Below are positions 7,219 to 15,914 of a stretch of 64,000 bases of DNA, in pieces. Location: positions 1-64,000 of the forward strand of contig DATFFT010000018.1 in the NCBI GenBank assembly GCA_035249905.1, written 5' to 3'. Position numbers and translations under genes: made by a program. The DNA is from JAOUEA01 sp035249905. Its GTDB lineage: Bacteria > Actinomycetota > UBA4738 > HRBIN12. The notes under the pieces are model-generated. The model was not told the origin of the DNA. It ran no database searches and was given only the letters and a program-made list of their open reading frames with translations. Each line of letters begins with the position of its first letter. The stretch's first letter is position 1.

Positions 7219-9020
7219 TCCGCCGCGCCCTGGCGCTCGGGCTCGTCGCGATCGTGCTCGCCGCAGTGGGTGTCGGGGCGCCATCGGCCCTCGCGGCGGG
7301 CGAAGGCACGACCGTGCCGGGGGCGACCGATGACCCCTTCACCGGGTCACCCGCCCCGGCGCGCACCGACATCGACCGGGCCACCGGCTTCCGCTTCTTC
7401 GGTTCCGGCTTCGGCCATGGGATCGGCATGTCGCAGTGGGGAGCCAGGGGGCTGGCCGCGATGGGCTGGTCGCACAAGCGCATCGTGAGGCACTTCTACC
7501 GAGGCACACGCGTGACACGTCCGGCCGATCCGGTCGGGAAGATCCGCGTCGGGCTCACGTGGGATCGCAGGGTCGTCCACCTCGGCGCCCGGGGTGGGCC
7601 CGTGCACCTGTGGGTCGGCAGGCGAGGGGGCACGGAGGTCGGGCGCATCCCGGGAGGCCGCACGTGGACGCTTCGCGCGAACGCGAGCGGGTTCTCGGTG
7701 CGAGACCACGGCGGGAAGCTCGTGGGCGGACACGCCTGGGGCGGGCCGTCCTCGGAGCTGATCGCGACGTACGGCTCCGGAGCTCGCGCGTTCGTCCGCG
7801 AGGCGAACGCGGTGAGCGGAACGGGGTACACATACAACCGCGGCCACCTCGTTCTCGAGCTGTACCGGCGTGGCGGGAAGTGGAACCAGCGGGTCGTGTT
7901 GCCGATCGCCCTCGAGCGGTACCTGTACGGCCTCGGGGAGATGCCGAGTTCGTGGCCCGTCGCGGCGCTCCGCGCACAGGCCGTCGCCGGGCGGACGTTC
8001 GCGACCCATAAGGTCAAACGTTTCGCACCCAACCCCGCGTGTGCGTGTGACATCACCGACGGCGCGAACGACCAGGTCTACGTCGGCGCCGGCAAGGAGA
8101 CCGGCCTCGACGGCAAGCGATGGGTCAAGGCCGTCAACGACACCCGGGGACAGGTCGTGACGCACAGGGGCGGCGTGATCCAGGCGTTCTTCGCCGCCTC
8201 CGACGGCGGGCATTCCGATGCGGTCGAAGACGTGTGGCACGGGGGGAACGACGCGTTCGCGATCCCGTACCTCAAGGCCGAGTGCGACCCGGGCGAGGCT
8301 GCGGGTGGGAACCCGTGGGTCGATTGGCAGAAGGCGTACACCGCGGTCGATCTCACGAACCGCCTCGCCCCGTACACGGGGGCGATCGGCCGGATCCGGG
8401 GCTTCCCGAAGGTGCGGCGGGGCGACGGCGGACGCGTCATCACCGCCACGGTTCGAGGTGCCGGGGGAACGTCGACCGTCACCGGGTCGGAGCTCCGATG
8501 GGCGCTGGGCGTCTGGGACGCGCGCATCTGGATCAACCAGGACAAGAACATCACCGGGCCGATCCGAGACCGTTACGACGCCCTGATGTGCAGGCCGGGA
8601 CTCCCGGCATCGAAGGTCGCCGCCGTCGACGGCGGGTCGCGTCAGCGTTTCGACAAGGGCGCGATCTTCCGCAACGGGGGAAAGCGCGTCACCGTGTGGT
8701 TGCGAGGCCCCATCTATCGGGAGTACAAGGCGGTCAAGGGCCCGTCGGGCAAACTGGGCATGCCGATCGGTCAGATCGTCGACGCCGGCCCGGGGACTCG
8801 TGCGCTGTTCACTCGCGGGCGCATCCTCGCGAAACAGGGCCTGGGTGCCCACGCGCTCTGGGGCCGGGTTCTGAAGAGCTACCTGCACCGCGGCGGCACG
8901 ACGGGGGCGCTCGGCTACCCGACGAGCCGCGTTCGCGCCGACGGCAGCGGAGGGAGGCTCGCCGAGTTCGAACACGGCACGATCGTCTGCCCGAGGGGCG
9001 GGAGCTGCCGGCTCGCCTGA
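7215..9020 (+). CDS. SpoIID/LytB-domain exported protein with LGFP repeats
   Basis: A 601-residue secreted protein. A signal peptide covers about residues 1-28 (RRALALGLVAIVLAAVGVG then A-rich cleavage site). A central SpoIID/LytB-like domain spans about 55-400 and includes FGHGIGMSQWGARGLA, PIALERYLYGLGEMPSSWP and ALRAQAVAGRTFA, followed by FFAASDGGHSDAVEDVW. The C-terminus has LGFP-type repeats (GKLGMPIGQ, GALGYPTSR), modules associated with cell-wall anchoring in actinobacteria. SpoIID is a peptidoglycan lytic transglycosylase in endospore formers; here there is no sporulation context, so a wall-remodelling or wall-glycan-attachment role is more likely. Start GTG overlaps the upstream stop, making it the last gene of the glycan operon. 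Confidence 0.85.
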   Translation: MIRRALALGLVAIVLAAVGVGAPSALAAGEGTTVPGATDDPFTGSPAPARTDIDRATGFRFFGSGFGHGIGMSQWGARGLAAMGWSHKRIVRHFYRGTRVTRPADPVGKIRVGLTWDRRVVHLGARGGPVHLWVGRRGGTEVGRIPGGRTWTLRANASGFSVRDHGGKLVGGHAWGGPSSELIATYGSGARAFVREANAVSGTGYTYNRGHLVLELYRRGGKWNQRVVLPIALERYLYGLGEMPSSWPVAALRAQAVAGRTFATHKVKRFAPNPACACDITDGANDQVYVGAGKETGLDGKRWVKAVNDTRGQVVTHRGGVIQAFFAASDGGHSDAVEDVWHGGNDAFAIPYLKAECDPGEAAGGNPWVDWQKAYTAVDLTNRLAPYTGAIGRIRGFPKVRRGDGGRVITATVRGAGGTSTVTGSELRWALGVWDARIWINQDKNITGPIRDRYDALMCRPGLPASKVAAVDGGSRQRFDKGAIFRNGGKRVTVWLRGPIYREYKAVKGPSGKLGMPIGQIVDAGPGTRALFTRGRILAKQGLGAHALWGRVLKSYLHRGGTTGALGYPTSRVRADGSGGRLAEFEHGTIVCPRGGSCRLA

Positions 9021-9030
9021 GCCGCATGCC

Positions 9031-9783
9031 TCAGCAGTCGTCGGCGGCGTTGGGCTCGGGCGCGTTCGACGTGCAGGCGAACGCGTCGGCGAACCCCCCG
9101 GCCACGGACCCGGCCTGGTCCGCCGTGATCGTGCCGGGGCAGGTCTGGAGCTGGTTCCACGCCGCCATCGCGACCGACGTGCCCTCGGGCAGCCCATCGT
9201 ATGGGGCGGCCACCGTCATCTGGCGGTTCGCCGCGACCCCCCGCAACGCGTCGACCACGTCGGGGCTCACCGCGCCGTCGCCCTCGGCCCGATAGTAGAG
9301 CATCACCCCGGAATGCTCGAGGAAGTGCACCGCCGCCGCCTCGCTGTCGATCGGCTGATCGTATGAGTCGGGCGACGAGGGCAGCACCTGCGCGCCGTAG
9401 TGCTGGCCCGAGGTGGGGGGCTTCTGAGCGTAGGTGATCGGCGTTCCGTCGGCGACGTGTTGCCCGGCCGGGGCGTCGCCCGCCGGTCGTTCGATCGCGG
9501 TGCATCCGGCGGCTTCGGCGGCAGCGACCGCCGCCCGCGGCACGTCGCGTGGGCTCGCCGCCTTGGTGAGCCAGTAGAAGACGCCGATCCCGACCACGCC
9601 GACGAAGCTGAACACCGCTGCCCGCCGGATGAAGGCGCTCCGTTGGGCCCGTTTGCGGGCGGCTTCCCGCGCCTTCCTGGCCTCTTCCTTCCGTTCCCGG
9701 CGGCCCGCACGCGAGTCGACCGGCTCCGGTCGCTCGGTCGCCACGGACCCCGGGCGCCGTCGCTTCTTGTTCTTGTTCGTCAT
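9031..9783 (-). CDS. DUF3105 membrane-anchored protein A
   Basis: A 250-residue protein with a very basic N-terminal cytoplasmic segment (about 1-52, R/K-rich), a single hydrophobic helix (AVFSFVGVVGIGVFYWL) and an extracytoplasmic DUF3105 domain. The domain shows the family landmarks PPTSGQHYG and VHFLEHSGVMLYY, whose conserved histidines suggest metal binding. It follows the second DUF3105 gene by only 2 bases, so the two are co-transcribed. DUF3105 has no established function. Note the LEHSG where most members have LEHG. The ATG start is fixed by the short gap to the upstream stop. Confidence 0.8.
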   Translation of the reverse strand: MTNKNKKRRRPGSVATERPEPVDSRAGRRERKEEARKAREAARKRAQRSAFIRRAAVFSFVGVVGIGVFYWLTKAASPRDVPRAAVAAAEAAGCTAIERPAGDAPAGQHVADGTPITYAQKPPTSGQHYGAQVLPSSPDSYDQPIDSEAAAVHFLEHSGVMLYYRAEGDGAVSPDVVDALRGVAANRQMTVAAPYDGLPEGTSVAMAAWNQLQTCPGTITADQAGSVAGGFADAFACTSNAPEPNAADDC

Positions 9784-9785
9784 CG

Positions 9786-10580
9786 CTACATCGGTGCTCC
9801 GGCCTCGGGAGCCTCACCGCCGTACTCGCGATCCTGCGTGGTCGGGAAGGAGTACTGGCTGGTGAAGTCGAACGCCACCGCCAGGTCCGGCGTCGCGCAC
9901 GTCTGCAGGCGATGCCACCCGACGAGCGCCATCTGCGTGCCGTCGGGCAGTCCGCCCCCAGCTCCGCCGTAGTCGTAGGGTGCCACGATGACCCGGTCCT
10001 GGCCCACCGGGCCGTCCTGGTCGTAGAAGGCCTTGATCTCGTCGACCTGTTCCCCCGATGCGCCTGGCGAGAGCCAGATCACCGATCCGCCGTGCTCGAG
10101 GGAGTGGATCAGCGGCCCGATGTCGGGGGTCGAGTCGTAGACGCCTGCCGGCAGCGTCGACTCGCCGACGTGGGGGCCGGAGGTCGGCGGGGTGCTCGGG
10201 TACGAGTCGAGCGGCGGTAGCTCGGGGAACCGGGCGTCGCCTCCGATGTGCGCCTGATCCGCGTAGTCGGGCGACGCTTGATCGGCTCCGTCGTAGAAGC
10301 CGGGGGTCCGCACCTCGGTGCACCCGGCGGCCTGGGCGGCCTCGGGAGCCTGGGACAAGAGATCGGCGGGCGCGGCGAGCGACCCGCCGGAGCTCTCCGG
10401 CCGCAGCACGACGACCGCCACGATCGCCGCGACCGCCGCCAACGCGATCAAGGAAAGACCGATGGCGCGGTTGCGCTTCCTGGCGGCCATCTGTCGCTGG
10501 ATCGCGTCACGCTCGAGGCGAGCCTGCTCCTTGCGCTCGGCCTTCGTCGGTCTCCGGGCGTCGTTGGGTTGGTTCGGCAC
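9786..10580 (-). CDS. DUF3105 membrane-anchored protein B
   Basis: A paralog of the downstream gene, about 264 residues from a GTG with AAGGAG ten bases upstream; a longer TTG-initiated form (to 10640) is possible but lacks such a site. It has a basic coiled region (KAERKEQARLERDAIQRQMAARKRNR), one hydrophobic helix (LSLIALAAVAAIVAVVVL), then the DUF3105 domain with PPTSGPHVGESTLPAGVYD and IHSLEHGGSVIWL. A candidate -10, TACGCT (minus strand, 10630-10635), lies about 50 bases upstream of the start. Predicted to be a single-pass protein with its conserved His-rich domain outside the cell; function unknown. Confidence 0.8.
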   Translation of the reverse strand: MPNQPNDARRPTKAERKEQARLERDAIQRQMAARKRNRAIGLSLIALAAVAAIVAVVVLRPESSGGSLAAPADLLSQAPEAAQAAGCTEVRTPGFYDGADQASPDYADQAHIGGDARFPELPPLDSYPSTPPTSGPHVGESTLPAGVYDSTPDIGPLIHSLEHGGSVIWLSPGASGEQVDEIKAFYDQDGPVGQDRVIVAPYDYGGAGGGLPDGTQMALVGWHRLQTCATPDLAVAFDFTSQYSFPTTQDREYGGEAPEAGAPM

Positions 10581-10661
10581 CTGCTTCGGGCTCCTTACCG
10601 AGGGTCGGGGAACGGCATCAGGAGGCTCAAGCGTACCCAAGGAGGGATCCCGATGGGGTTC

Positions 10662-11969
10662 TTACCGCAGGTCTGCGACGAGATCGACATCGATCTCCGG
10701 CCGCGGTGGGAGGCGAGAGCCCTGCGGGAGCGGACCGCACGCCACGGTGCCGAGGGCGAGCCATTCCGGAGCCATGCCGAGGGCCTCGCGCGATTCCTCA
10801 CGACAGAAGATCGACGAGCTGATCCAACAGCTCGCGAGGTTCTGAGCCGACAGCGCCAGGAGCAGGTTCTGGATCGCCGCGCCTCCAGAGAGCACGAACA
10901 TGTCCCGCTCGGCGCCGGAACGTTCGGCATCGGCGTAGGTGTGGGAAGCGGACAGCGACAGCCACGGCACGATCAGCACCGGCGCCGCCCCCAGCACGGC
11001 GTCGCTGTGCCCGATCCGACGCTCGATCGTCGCCTCGCTCTCGCCGTCGGCGCGCAGGTCGGCCCGCCATGCCGCGGCCATCGCGGCCAGGTATCCGCGC
11101 CGCGCGGCCTCCGAGGTCAACACGCTGAACCGCCAGGGCCTCGAGTGGTGGGGCGCCGGAGCGGTGCAGGCCGCCCGGATCGCCTCTTCGATCGCCTCGC
11201 GGGGCACGCCGCCGGGCCCGAAGGAGCGGATGGTTCGGCGCTCGTGCAGCGCCTGCAACGGTGACGTGCGGAACAGATCTTCCTCGGCAGGCCGGATGAG
11301 TGCGCTCGCCGGCAGGGGCTCGCCGCCCAGCCGGTCGACCCCCCGGACGATAGCGGCCGGCGTTCGCGCGTCCTTCGCCATCACGAGCCCGCTCGAGGCC
11401 GCCACCTCGTCGGCGAGCGCGATCTCGGTGGTTTCGAGCTCGCGGCCGCGGTCGTCGGGTCGCCCTCGAAGATCGACGAGCGACGGCAGGCCGGCGGTGC
11501 CGATCGCGACGTTGACGACCCCGGTGCGCCACGCGCGCCCGAACGTGTCGGTGATCACGACCGCGAGCTCGCGCACGCCGAGCCGGGACGAGAGCTGCGC
11601 TCGAAGTGCGCGGGCGCTGCCGTCGGGGTCCTCGGGGAGCAGGGCGAGCGAGCCGGCGTCGACGTTCGACGCGTCGACGCCCGCGTTCGCGCACACGAAG
11701 CCGTGCGCCGTCTGGGCGATCACGAGGTCGCCACGGCTGGCCACGACGCGTTCCGTCTGGGCGGCGACCGCCTCGTCGCGATCGCGTCCCGGCACGAGTC
11801 GCCCTTCCGCCTTCGACACGACCTTCGACGTCGCGACGACCACGTCGCGCTCGTGGACCCCGGCCGCGCGCAGCGCGGGCTCGAACGCCGCCGCCAGATC
11901 GTCGCCGGGCCGTATCTCGGGGATGCCGGCGACCGGGATGATCTCGACGCGGCCCGACGCGCGCGTCAT
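10662..11969 (-). CDS. fbiB: Coenzyme F420 ligase/dehydratase-reductase FbiB
   Basis: A 435-residue two-domain protein. Residues about 1-240 match F420-0:gamma-glutamyl ligase (CofE): VEIIPVAGIPEIRPGDDLA, VVATSKVVSKAEGR, DTFGRAWR and SGLVMAKDART. Residues about 245-435 match the nitroreductase-fold FMN domain of mycobacterial FbiB (RRTIRSFGPGGVPREAIEEAI, ending with the AI-Q-NLLLAL helix). In actinobacteria FbiB adds the poly-glutamate tail and its C-terminal domain reduces dehydro-F420. Its ATG overlaps the fbiA stop (ATGA), so both are translated together. The domain fusion is the actinobacterial form; archaea have a stand-alone CofE. Confidence 0.93.
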   Translation of the reverse strand: MTRASGRVEIIPVAGIPEIRPGDDLAAAFEPALRAAGVHERDVVVATSKVVSKAEGRLVPGRDRDEAVAAQTERVVASRGDLVIAQTAHGFVCANAGVDASNVDAGSLALLPEDPDGSARALRAQLSSRLGVRELAVVITDTFGRAWRTGVVNVAIGTAGLPSLVDLRGRPDDRGRELETTEIALADEVAASSGLVMAKDARTPAAIVRGVDRLGGEPLPASALIRPAEEDLFRTSPLQALHERRTIRSFGPGGVPREAIEEAIRAACTAPAPHHSRPWRFSVLTSEAARRGYLAAMAAAWRADLRADGESEATIERRIGHSDAVLGAAPVLIVPWLSLSASHTYADAERSGAERDMFVLSGGAAIQNLLLALSAQNLASCWISSSIFCREESREALGMAPEWLALGTVACGPLPQGSRLPPRPEIDVDLVADLR

Positions 11970-12913
11970 CGTGCCGCGCCGAGCACCACGGCGGCGAGGC
12001 GCTCGGCCGCATCGTCGTCGCGCATCACGGTCTCGGCCACCAGAACCCGGACGCCGCCGGATCGGATCCGGTTCGCGAGCTTCCGGTCACGATCGTCGAT
12101 CACCCACGTGCCGAGCAGCCCCTCGTAGGCCGCCGCCGCGCCGGCGGCGGTGACCTCCAGCCCCAGTGCCGGCATCAGCTTGTCGGCCATGCCGGCCAGT
12201 GGTGCTCCGTCGACGATGCCGCTCACGCCCACGACGGTCGGCCGGCGCGCCTCGACCGCCGCGCGAACCCCCGGGACGGCGAGGATCGGGCCGATCGAGA
12301 CGACGGGGTTCGACGGAGGGAGCACGACGAGACTGGCTTCCTCGATCGCTTCGAGCACGCCGGGGGCCGGCCGGGCGGACCCCACGCCGACGAACCGCAC
12401 CCCTTTCACGTGATCGGCCGCACGACGCCGTACCCAGTACTCCTGGAAGTGCAGGTCGAGCCGCTCGCCCGTGTCCGCGTCGACCGCGTCGATGAAGGTC
12501 TCGATCCTGTCGTCCGAGACGGGCAGAAGCCGGGCGGTGACGCCGAACCTCGACGCGACCCGCTCGATGACCTGCGACATCGTCGCTCCCTCGCGGAGCA
12601 TCGCGGTCCGGAGCACGTGGGTGGCGAGGTCGAGATCGCCGAGGTTGAACCATGCGTCGGGCGCGCCGAACGAGCGCAGCTCCTCGGTGGTGCGGAAGGT
12701 CTCGTCCCGTCGCCCCCACCCGCGCTCGCGGTCGAAGACGTCGCCGAGCCAGTAGGTGACCGAGTCGGGATCGGGGCTCACGTGCAACCCGTGCACGACG
12801 ATGTCGTCCGCGACGTTGAGGATCACCGTCAGGTCGCGGCCAGGCACGAGACGCGCCATGCCGCGCAAGAACTTCCCCGCACCGATCCCGCCCGCCAGCG
12901 CCACGATCTTCAT
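11966..12913 (-). CDS. fbiA: Phosphoenolpyruvyl/2-phospholactate transferase FbiA (CofD)
   Basis: A 315-residue CofD-family protein beginning MKIVALAGGIGAGKFLRGMA, the conserved substrate loop. NVADDIVVHGLHVSPDPDS and FNLGDLDLATHVLR are family landmarks. It transfers the phospho-lactyl or, in mycobacteria, phosphoenolpyruvyl group from a GDP-activated intermediate onto the deazaflavin Fo, giving F420-0 or dehydro-F420-0. The start at 12913 lies 8 bases after a TACGCT -10 (12922-12927, minus strand), with no Shine-Dalgarno, so its mRNA is probably leaderless. A longer upstream frame exists but overlaps the divergent fbiC gene and lacks family similarity. Confidence 0.92.
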   Translation of the reverse strand: MKIVALAGGIGAGKFLRGMARLVPGRDLTVILNVADDIVVHGLHVSPDPDSVTYWLGDVFDRERGWGRRDETFRTTEELRSFGAPDAWFNLGDLDLATHVLRTAMLREGATMSQVIERVASRFGVTARLLPVSDDRIETFIDAVDADTGERLDLHFQEYWVRRRAADHVKGVRFVGVGSARPAPGVLEAIEEASLVVLPPSNPVVSIGPILAVPGVRAAVEARRPTVVGVSGIVDGAPLAGMADKLMPALGLEVTAAGAAAAYEGLLGTWVIDDRDRKLANRIRSGGVRVLVAETVMRDDDAAERLAAVVLGAAR

Positions 12914-12921
12914 CGTGGAAC

Positions 12922-12934
12922 AGCGTAGTAGGCT
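12922..12934. promoter_or_regulatory. Back-to-back -10 boxes of divergent fbiA and fbiC
   Basis: On the plus strand TAGGCT (12929-12934) ends 7 bases before the fbiC ATG at 12942. On the minus strand TACGCT (12922-12927) ends 8 bases before the fbiA ATG at 12913. Both fit TANNNT and a transcription start at the A of the ATG. The two hexamers are separated by one base, so the divergent promoters occupy the same face of DNA and probably compete. Neither has an obvious -35. Confidence 0.6.
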
Positions 12935-12941
12935 CGCCGAC

Positions 12942-15467
12942 ATGCCCCATGGACGCGGCCCCTCGGCCGGCCGCACCGCCGACCACGAGCTGCGCCGGGC
13001 CCTCGCGCGAGCCGAGCGCGGCGCGACGCTCAGCCTCGATGAGGCCACCGCGTTGCTGCGGGCGCGTGGCGAGCCGCTCGATCGACTCCTGTCGATCGCC
13101 TCGCGATCGCGGGACCTCGGCCAGGGCGACGTCGTGACCTACTCGCGGAAGGTGTTCGTGCCGCTCACGATGCTCTGCCGCGACCACTGCCACTACTGCA
13201 CGTTCGCGAAGCCGCCCGCGAAGCTCGGTTCGCCGTTCCTCGCACCCGACGAGGTGGTCGCGATCGCCCGGGCCGGGGCCGCCGCCGGGTGCAAGGAAGC
13301 GCTGTTCACGCTCGGCGATCGCCCCGAGGAACGCTACGAGGTGGCGCGAACGTGGCTGAACGAGCGGGGCTACGACTCGACGCTCGACTACGTGCGGTCG
13401 GTGGCGATCCGCGTCGTCGAGCAGACCGGATTGCTGCCGCATCTCAACCCGGGCGTCATGAGCTACGAGGAGCTCGCGCGCCTCAAGCACGTGAGCGCCT
13501 CGATGGGCCTGATGCTCGAGACCGCGAGCGGACGGCTCTCGTCCAAGGGAGGACCACACTTCGGTTCGCCCGACAAGGTCCCGGCGGTGCGGCTGCGCAC
13601 GATCGAGGACGCCGGACGGCTCGCGGTGCCGTTCACGACGGGCATCCTCGTCGGCATCGGCGAGACCGAGCGCGAGCGAGCCGAGGCCCTCTTCGAGATC
13701 CGCGACCTACACCGGCGCTACCGGCACGTGCAGGAGGTGATCGTGCAGAACTTCCGCGCCAAGCCCGGTACGGCGATGCGGTCGGCACCGGAGCCCGGTG
13801 ACGAGGAGTTCCTCGCCGCGGTGGCCCTCGCCCGCATCGTGCTCGGCCCGCGCATGCACGTGCAGGCTCCGCCGAACCTCTCCGACCCCTCGCAGCGACT
13901 GCGACTGCTCGACGCGGGCATCGACGACTGGGGAGGCGTCTCGCCGATCACACCCGACCACGTGAACCCCGAGAAGCCGTGGCCGACGATCGAGGCGCTG
14001 CGGGCGACGACGGCCTCGCGCGGCAAGACGCTGCGCGAGCGGCTCACGATCTACCCGGAGTACGCCTCGAAGCCCGAGGTCTTCATCGCAGGGAAGATGC
14101 GTGCACCCGTCGAGGCGCTGCTCGCCGAGGACGGGCGCGCGATCGAGGGAGCCCGCCCCGCGCCGATCGCCTGGCAGGACCCCGACGTCCGCTGGAAGCC
14201 GCGCGCGATCTCGCTCACGTTCGCCAAGGGAGCCGGGGCCGGCCTGCGTGCGGACGCCGGTACCGTCTACGGCGAGACCGACCTGCCGGCCGAGACCGCG
14301 GCCTGGTCGCGCTCGACGGTCGAGCCCGAGCGCCTCGACGCGCAGATCCGTTCCGCGCTCACGAAGGCGGCGGCGCATCGCCCGATCTCCGACGACGACG
14401 CGCTCGCGCTGTTCCGAGCCGAAGGTGCCGCGCTCGACGCGTTGCGTTCGGTGGCCGACGACCTGCGCCGCGAGGCGGTCGGCGACGACGTCACCTACGT
14501 GATCAACCGGAACATCAACTTCACCAACGTCTGTTACGTGGGATGCCGCTTCTGCGCGTTCGCCCAACGCGAGGTCGACGAGGAGTCCTACACCCTCACG
14601 CTCGCCGAGGTGGGCGATCGAGCCGAGGAGGCGAGGCGGCGCGGCGCGACCGAGGTCTGCATGCAGGGGGGCATCCATCCCGACCTGCCGGGCTCGTTCT
14701 ACTTCGACGTGGTCGACGCCGTGAAGCGACGCATACCGGAGATGCATGTGCACGCGTTCAGCCCGATGGAGATCCTCAACGGGTCCACGAAGCTGGGCGT
14801 CTCGTTCGAGGAGTTCCTCACCGAGGCCAAGTCGCACGGTCTCGGCACGATCCCGGGCACGGCGGCGGAGATCCTCGACGACGACGTGCGCTGGGTGCTG
14901 ACCAAAGGAAAGCTCCCGGCCGACACGTGGGAGCAGATCGTCCGCACCGCCCACGGTCTCGGCATCCGCAGCTCGAGCACGATCATGTTCGGCCACGTCG
15001 ATGCGCCGCCCCACTGGGTGTCGCACATCCGCCGGATCGGCCGCATCCAGGCCGACACGGGAGGGTTCACCGAGTTCGTGCCGCTGCCGTTCGTGCACCA
15101 GAACGCGCCGATCTACCTGGCGGGGAAGGCTCGCCCGGGCGCGACGTTCGAGGAGAACCTGCGGATGCACGCCGTGGCGCGCATCCTGCTCGACGGGTCG
15201 ATCCCGAACATCCAGGTCTCCTGGGTGAAGCTCGGTGTCGACGCGTGCCAGGCGATCCTGCGCTCGGGCGCCAACGACTTCGGCGGCACCCTCATGGAGG
15301 AGACGATCAGCCGCATGGCCGGTGCTGAGTGGGGCATCGAGATGACGCCGGATCAGTTCGACGATGCGATCGACGCGATGGATCGGACACCCGTCGTGCG
15401 CACCACGACGTACGAGCGGGTCGCGAGCGATGGCACGGCGAACCACCTCCGGCGAGTCGCGGGATAG
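12942..15467 (+). CDS. fbiC: Fo synthase FbiC (fused CofG/CofH radical SAM)
   Basis: An 841-residue fusion of two radical SAM domains. The CofG-like half has CRDHCHYCTF (CX3CX2C iron-sulfur motif, around residues 80-88) and the CofH-like half has CYVGCRFCAF (around 530-537), with MQGGIHPDLPG and GTAAEILDD landmarks. Together they condense tyrosine with 5-amino-6-ribitylaminouracil to make Fo, the deazaflavin chromophore of F420. The ATG at 12942 is chosen because it follows TAGGCT by 7 bases (leaderless) and gives the expected length. It is divergent from fbiA-fbiB, so all three committed F420 genes are in one place; cofC is not in the window. Confidence 0.95.
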   Translation: MPHGRGPSAGRTADHELRRALARAERGATLSLDEATALLRARGEPLDRLLSIASRSRDLGQGDVVTYSRKVFVPLTMLCRDHCHYCTFAKPPAKLGSPFLAPDEVVAIARAGAAAGCKEALFTLGDRPEERYEVARTWLNERGYDSTLDYVRSVAIRVVEQTGLLPHLNPGVMSYEELARLKHVSASMGLMLETASGRLSSKGGPHFGSPDKVPAVRLRTIEDAGRLAVPFTTGILVGIGETERERAEALFEIRDLHRRYRHVQEVIVQNFRAKPGTAMRSAPEPGDEEFLAAVALARIVLGPRMHVQAPPNLSDPSQRLRLLDAGIDDWGGVSPITPDHVNPEKPWPTIEALRATTASRGKTLRERLTIYPEYASKPEVFIAGKMRAPVEALLAEDGRAIEGARPAPIAWQDPDVRWKPRAISLTFAKGAGAGLRADAGTVYGETDLPAETAAWSRSTVEPERLDAQIRSALTKAAAHRPISDDDALALFRAEGAALDALRSVADDLRREAVGDDVTYVINRNINFTNVCYVGCRFCAFAQREVDEESYTLTLAEVGDRAEEARRRGATEVCMQGGIHPDLPGSFYFDVVDAVKRRIPEMHVHAFSPMEILNGSTKLGVSFEEFLTEAKSHGLGTIPGTAAEILDDDVRWVLTKGKLPADTWEQIVRTAHGLGIRSSSTIMFGHVDAPPHWVSHIRRIGRIQADTGGFTEFVPLPFVHQNAPIYLAGKARPGATFEENLRMHAVARILLDGSIPNIQVSWVKLGVDACQAILRSGANDFGGTLMEETISRMAGAEWGIEMTPDQFDDAIDAMDRTPVVRTTTYERVASDGTANHLRRVAG

Positions 15468-15602
15468 CTCCGGAGCGTTCCATCGCTCGTCCCGACTTGC
15501 GACTTCGCCTCCGGTTCGACACCATGGGGGCCAACAGGACGAGGGATGAGGCAGAGAACTTCCTCGAATTAGGGCTTGTCACCGGGGTCGTTCTTCCCTC
15601 AG

Positions 15603-15620
15603 AATCACACCGATGTGATT
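15603..15620. promoter_or_regulatory. 18-bp palindromic operator candidate upstream of whiB
   Basis: AATCACACCGATGTGATT is a perfect 7-bp inverted repeat (AATCACA / TGTGATT) with a 4-base spacer, ending 16 bases before the whiB GTG and just before its Shine-Dalgarno. A closely related site, 13 of 18 positions identical, lies in the DUF3499 promoter at 22291-22308. A weak promoter (TTGTCA 15575-15580, AAGAAT 15600-15605, 19-base spacer) would overlap it. Confidence 0.5.
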
Positions 15621-15636
15621 TCGGGGGGAGACGAGC

Positions 15637-15864
15637 GTGCATCACTACATCCCTTGGCAAGAGCGAGCACGGTGTCGCGAATACGACCCTGAGATCTTCT
15701 TCCCCGAGAAGGGAGGCTCATCGAGGGAGGCCAAGCGGATCTGCAGCGAGTGTCCCGTGCGCATCGAATGCCTGAACTACGCGCTCAGACGCGACGAGCG
15801 GTACGGCGTCTGGGGCGGCATGAGCGAACGGGAACGCCGACGCCTGAAGCGCATGGCGTCCTGA
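15637..15864 (+). CDS. WhiB-family iron-sulfur transcription factor
   Basis: A 75-residue WhiB-like protein with the four iron-sulfur cluster cysteines at 13, 36, 39 and 45 (CSECPVRIEC) and the GVWGG turn near residue 58, followed by a basic tail (SERERRRLKRMAS) for DNA contact. WhiB proteins are found in actinobacteria and their phages; they bind a [4Fe-4S] cluster and usually act with the principal sigma factor. The GTG start has a GGGGGGAG site 6 bases upstream. It stands next to fbiC and the glycan/mannose locus, the same neighbourhood as mycobacterial whiB2 and a streptomycete whiB, so it may be the division-linked WhiB orthologue; that assignment is inference from context. Confidence 0.93.
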   Translation: MHHYIPWQERARCREYDPEIFFPEKGGSSREAKRICSECPVRIECLNYALRRDERYGVWGGMSERERRRLKRMAS

Positions 15865-15914
15865 GACACGGCCGACGATCCGTCCGACGAAGGCACCAGG
15901 AAAGGGGAGGAGGC

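Noticed and set aside
15329..15775. Open frame running into whiB in another frame
   Set aside because: Overlaps the end of fbiC and whiB, has no ribosome site and no recognisable motif.
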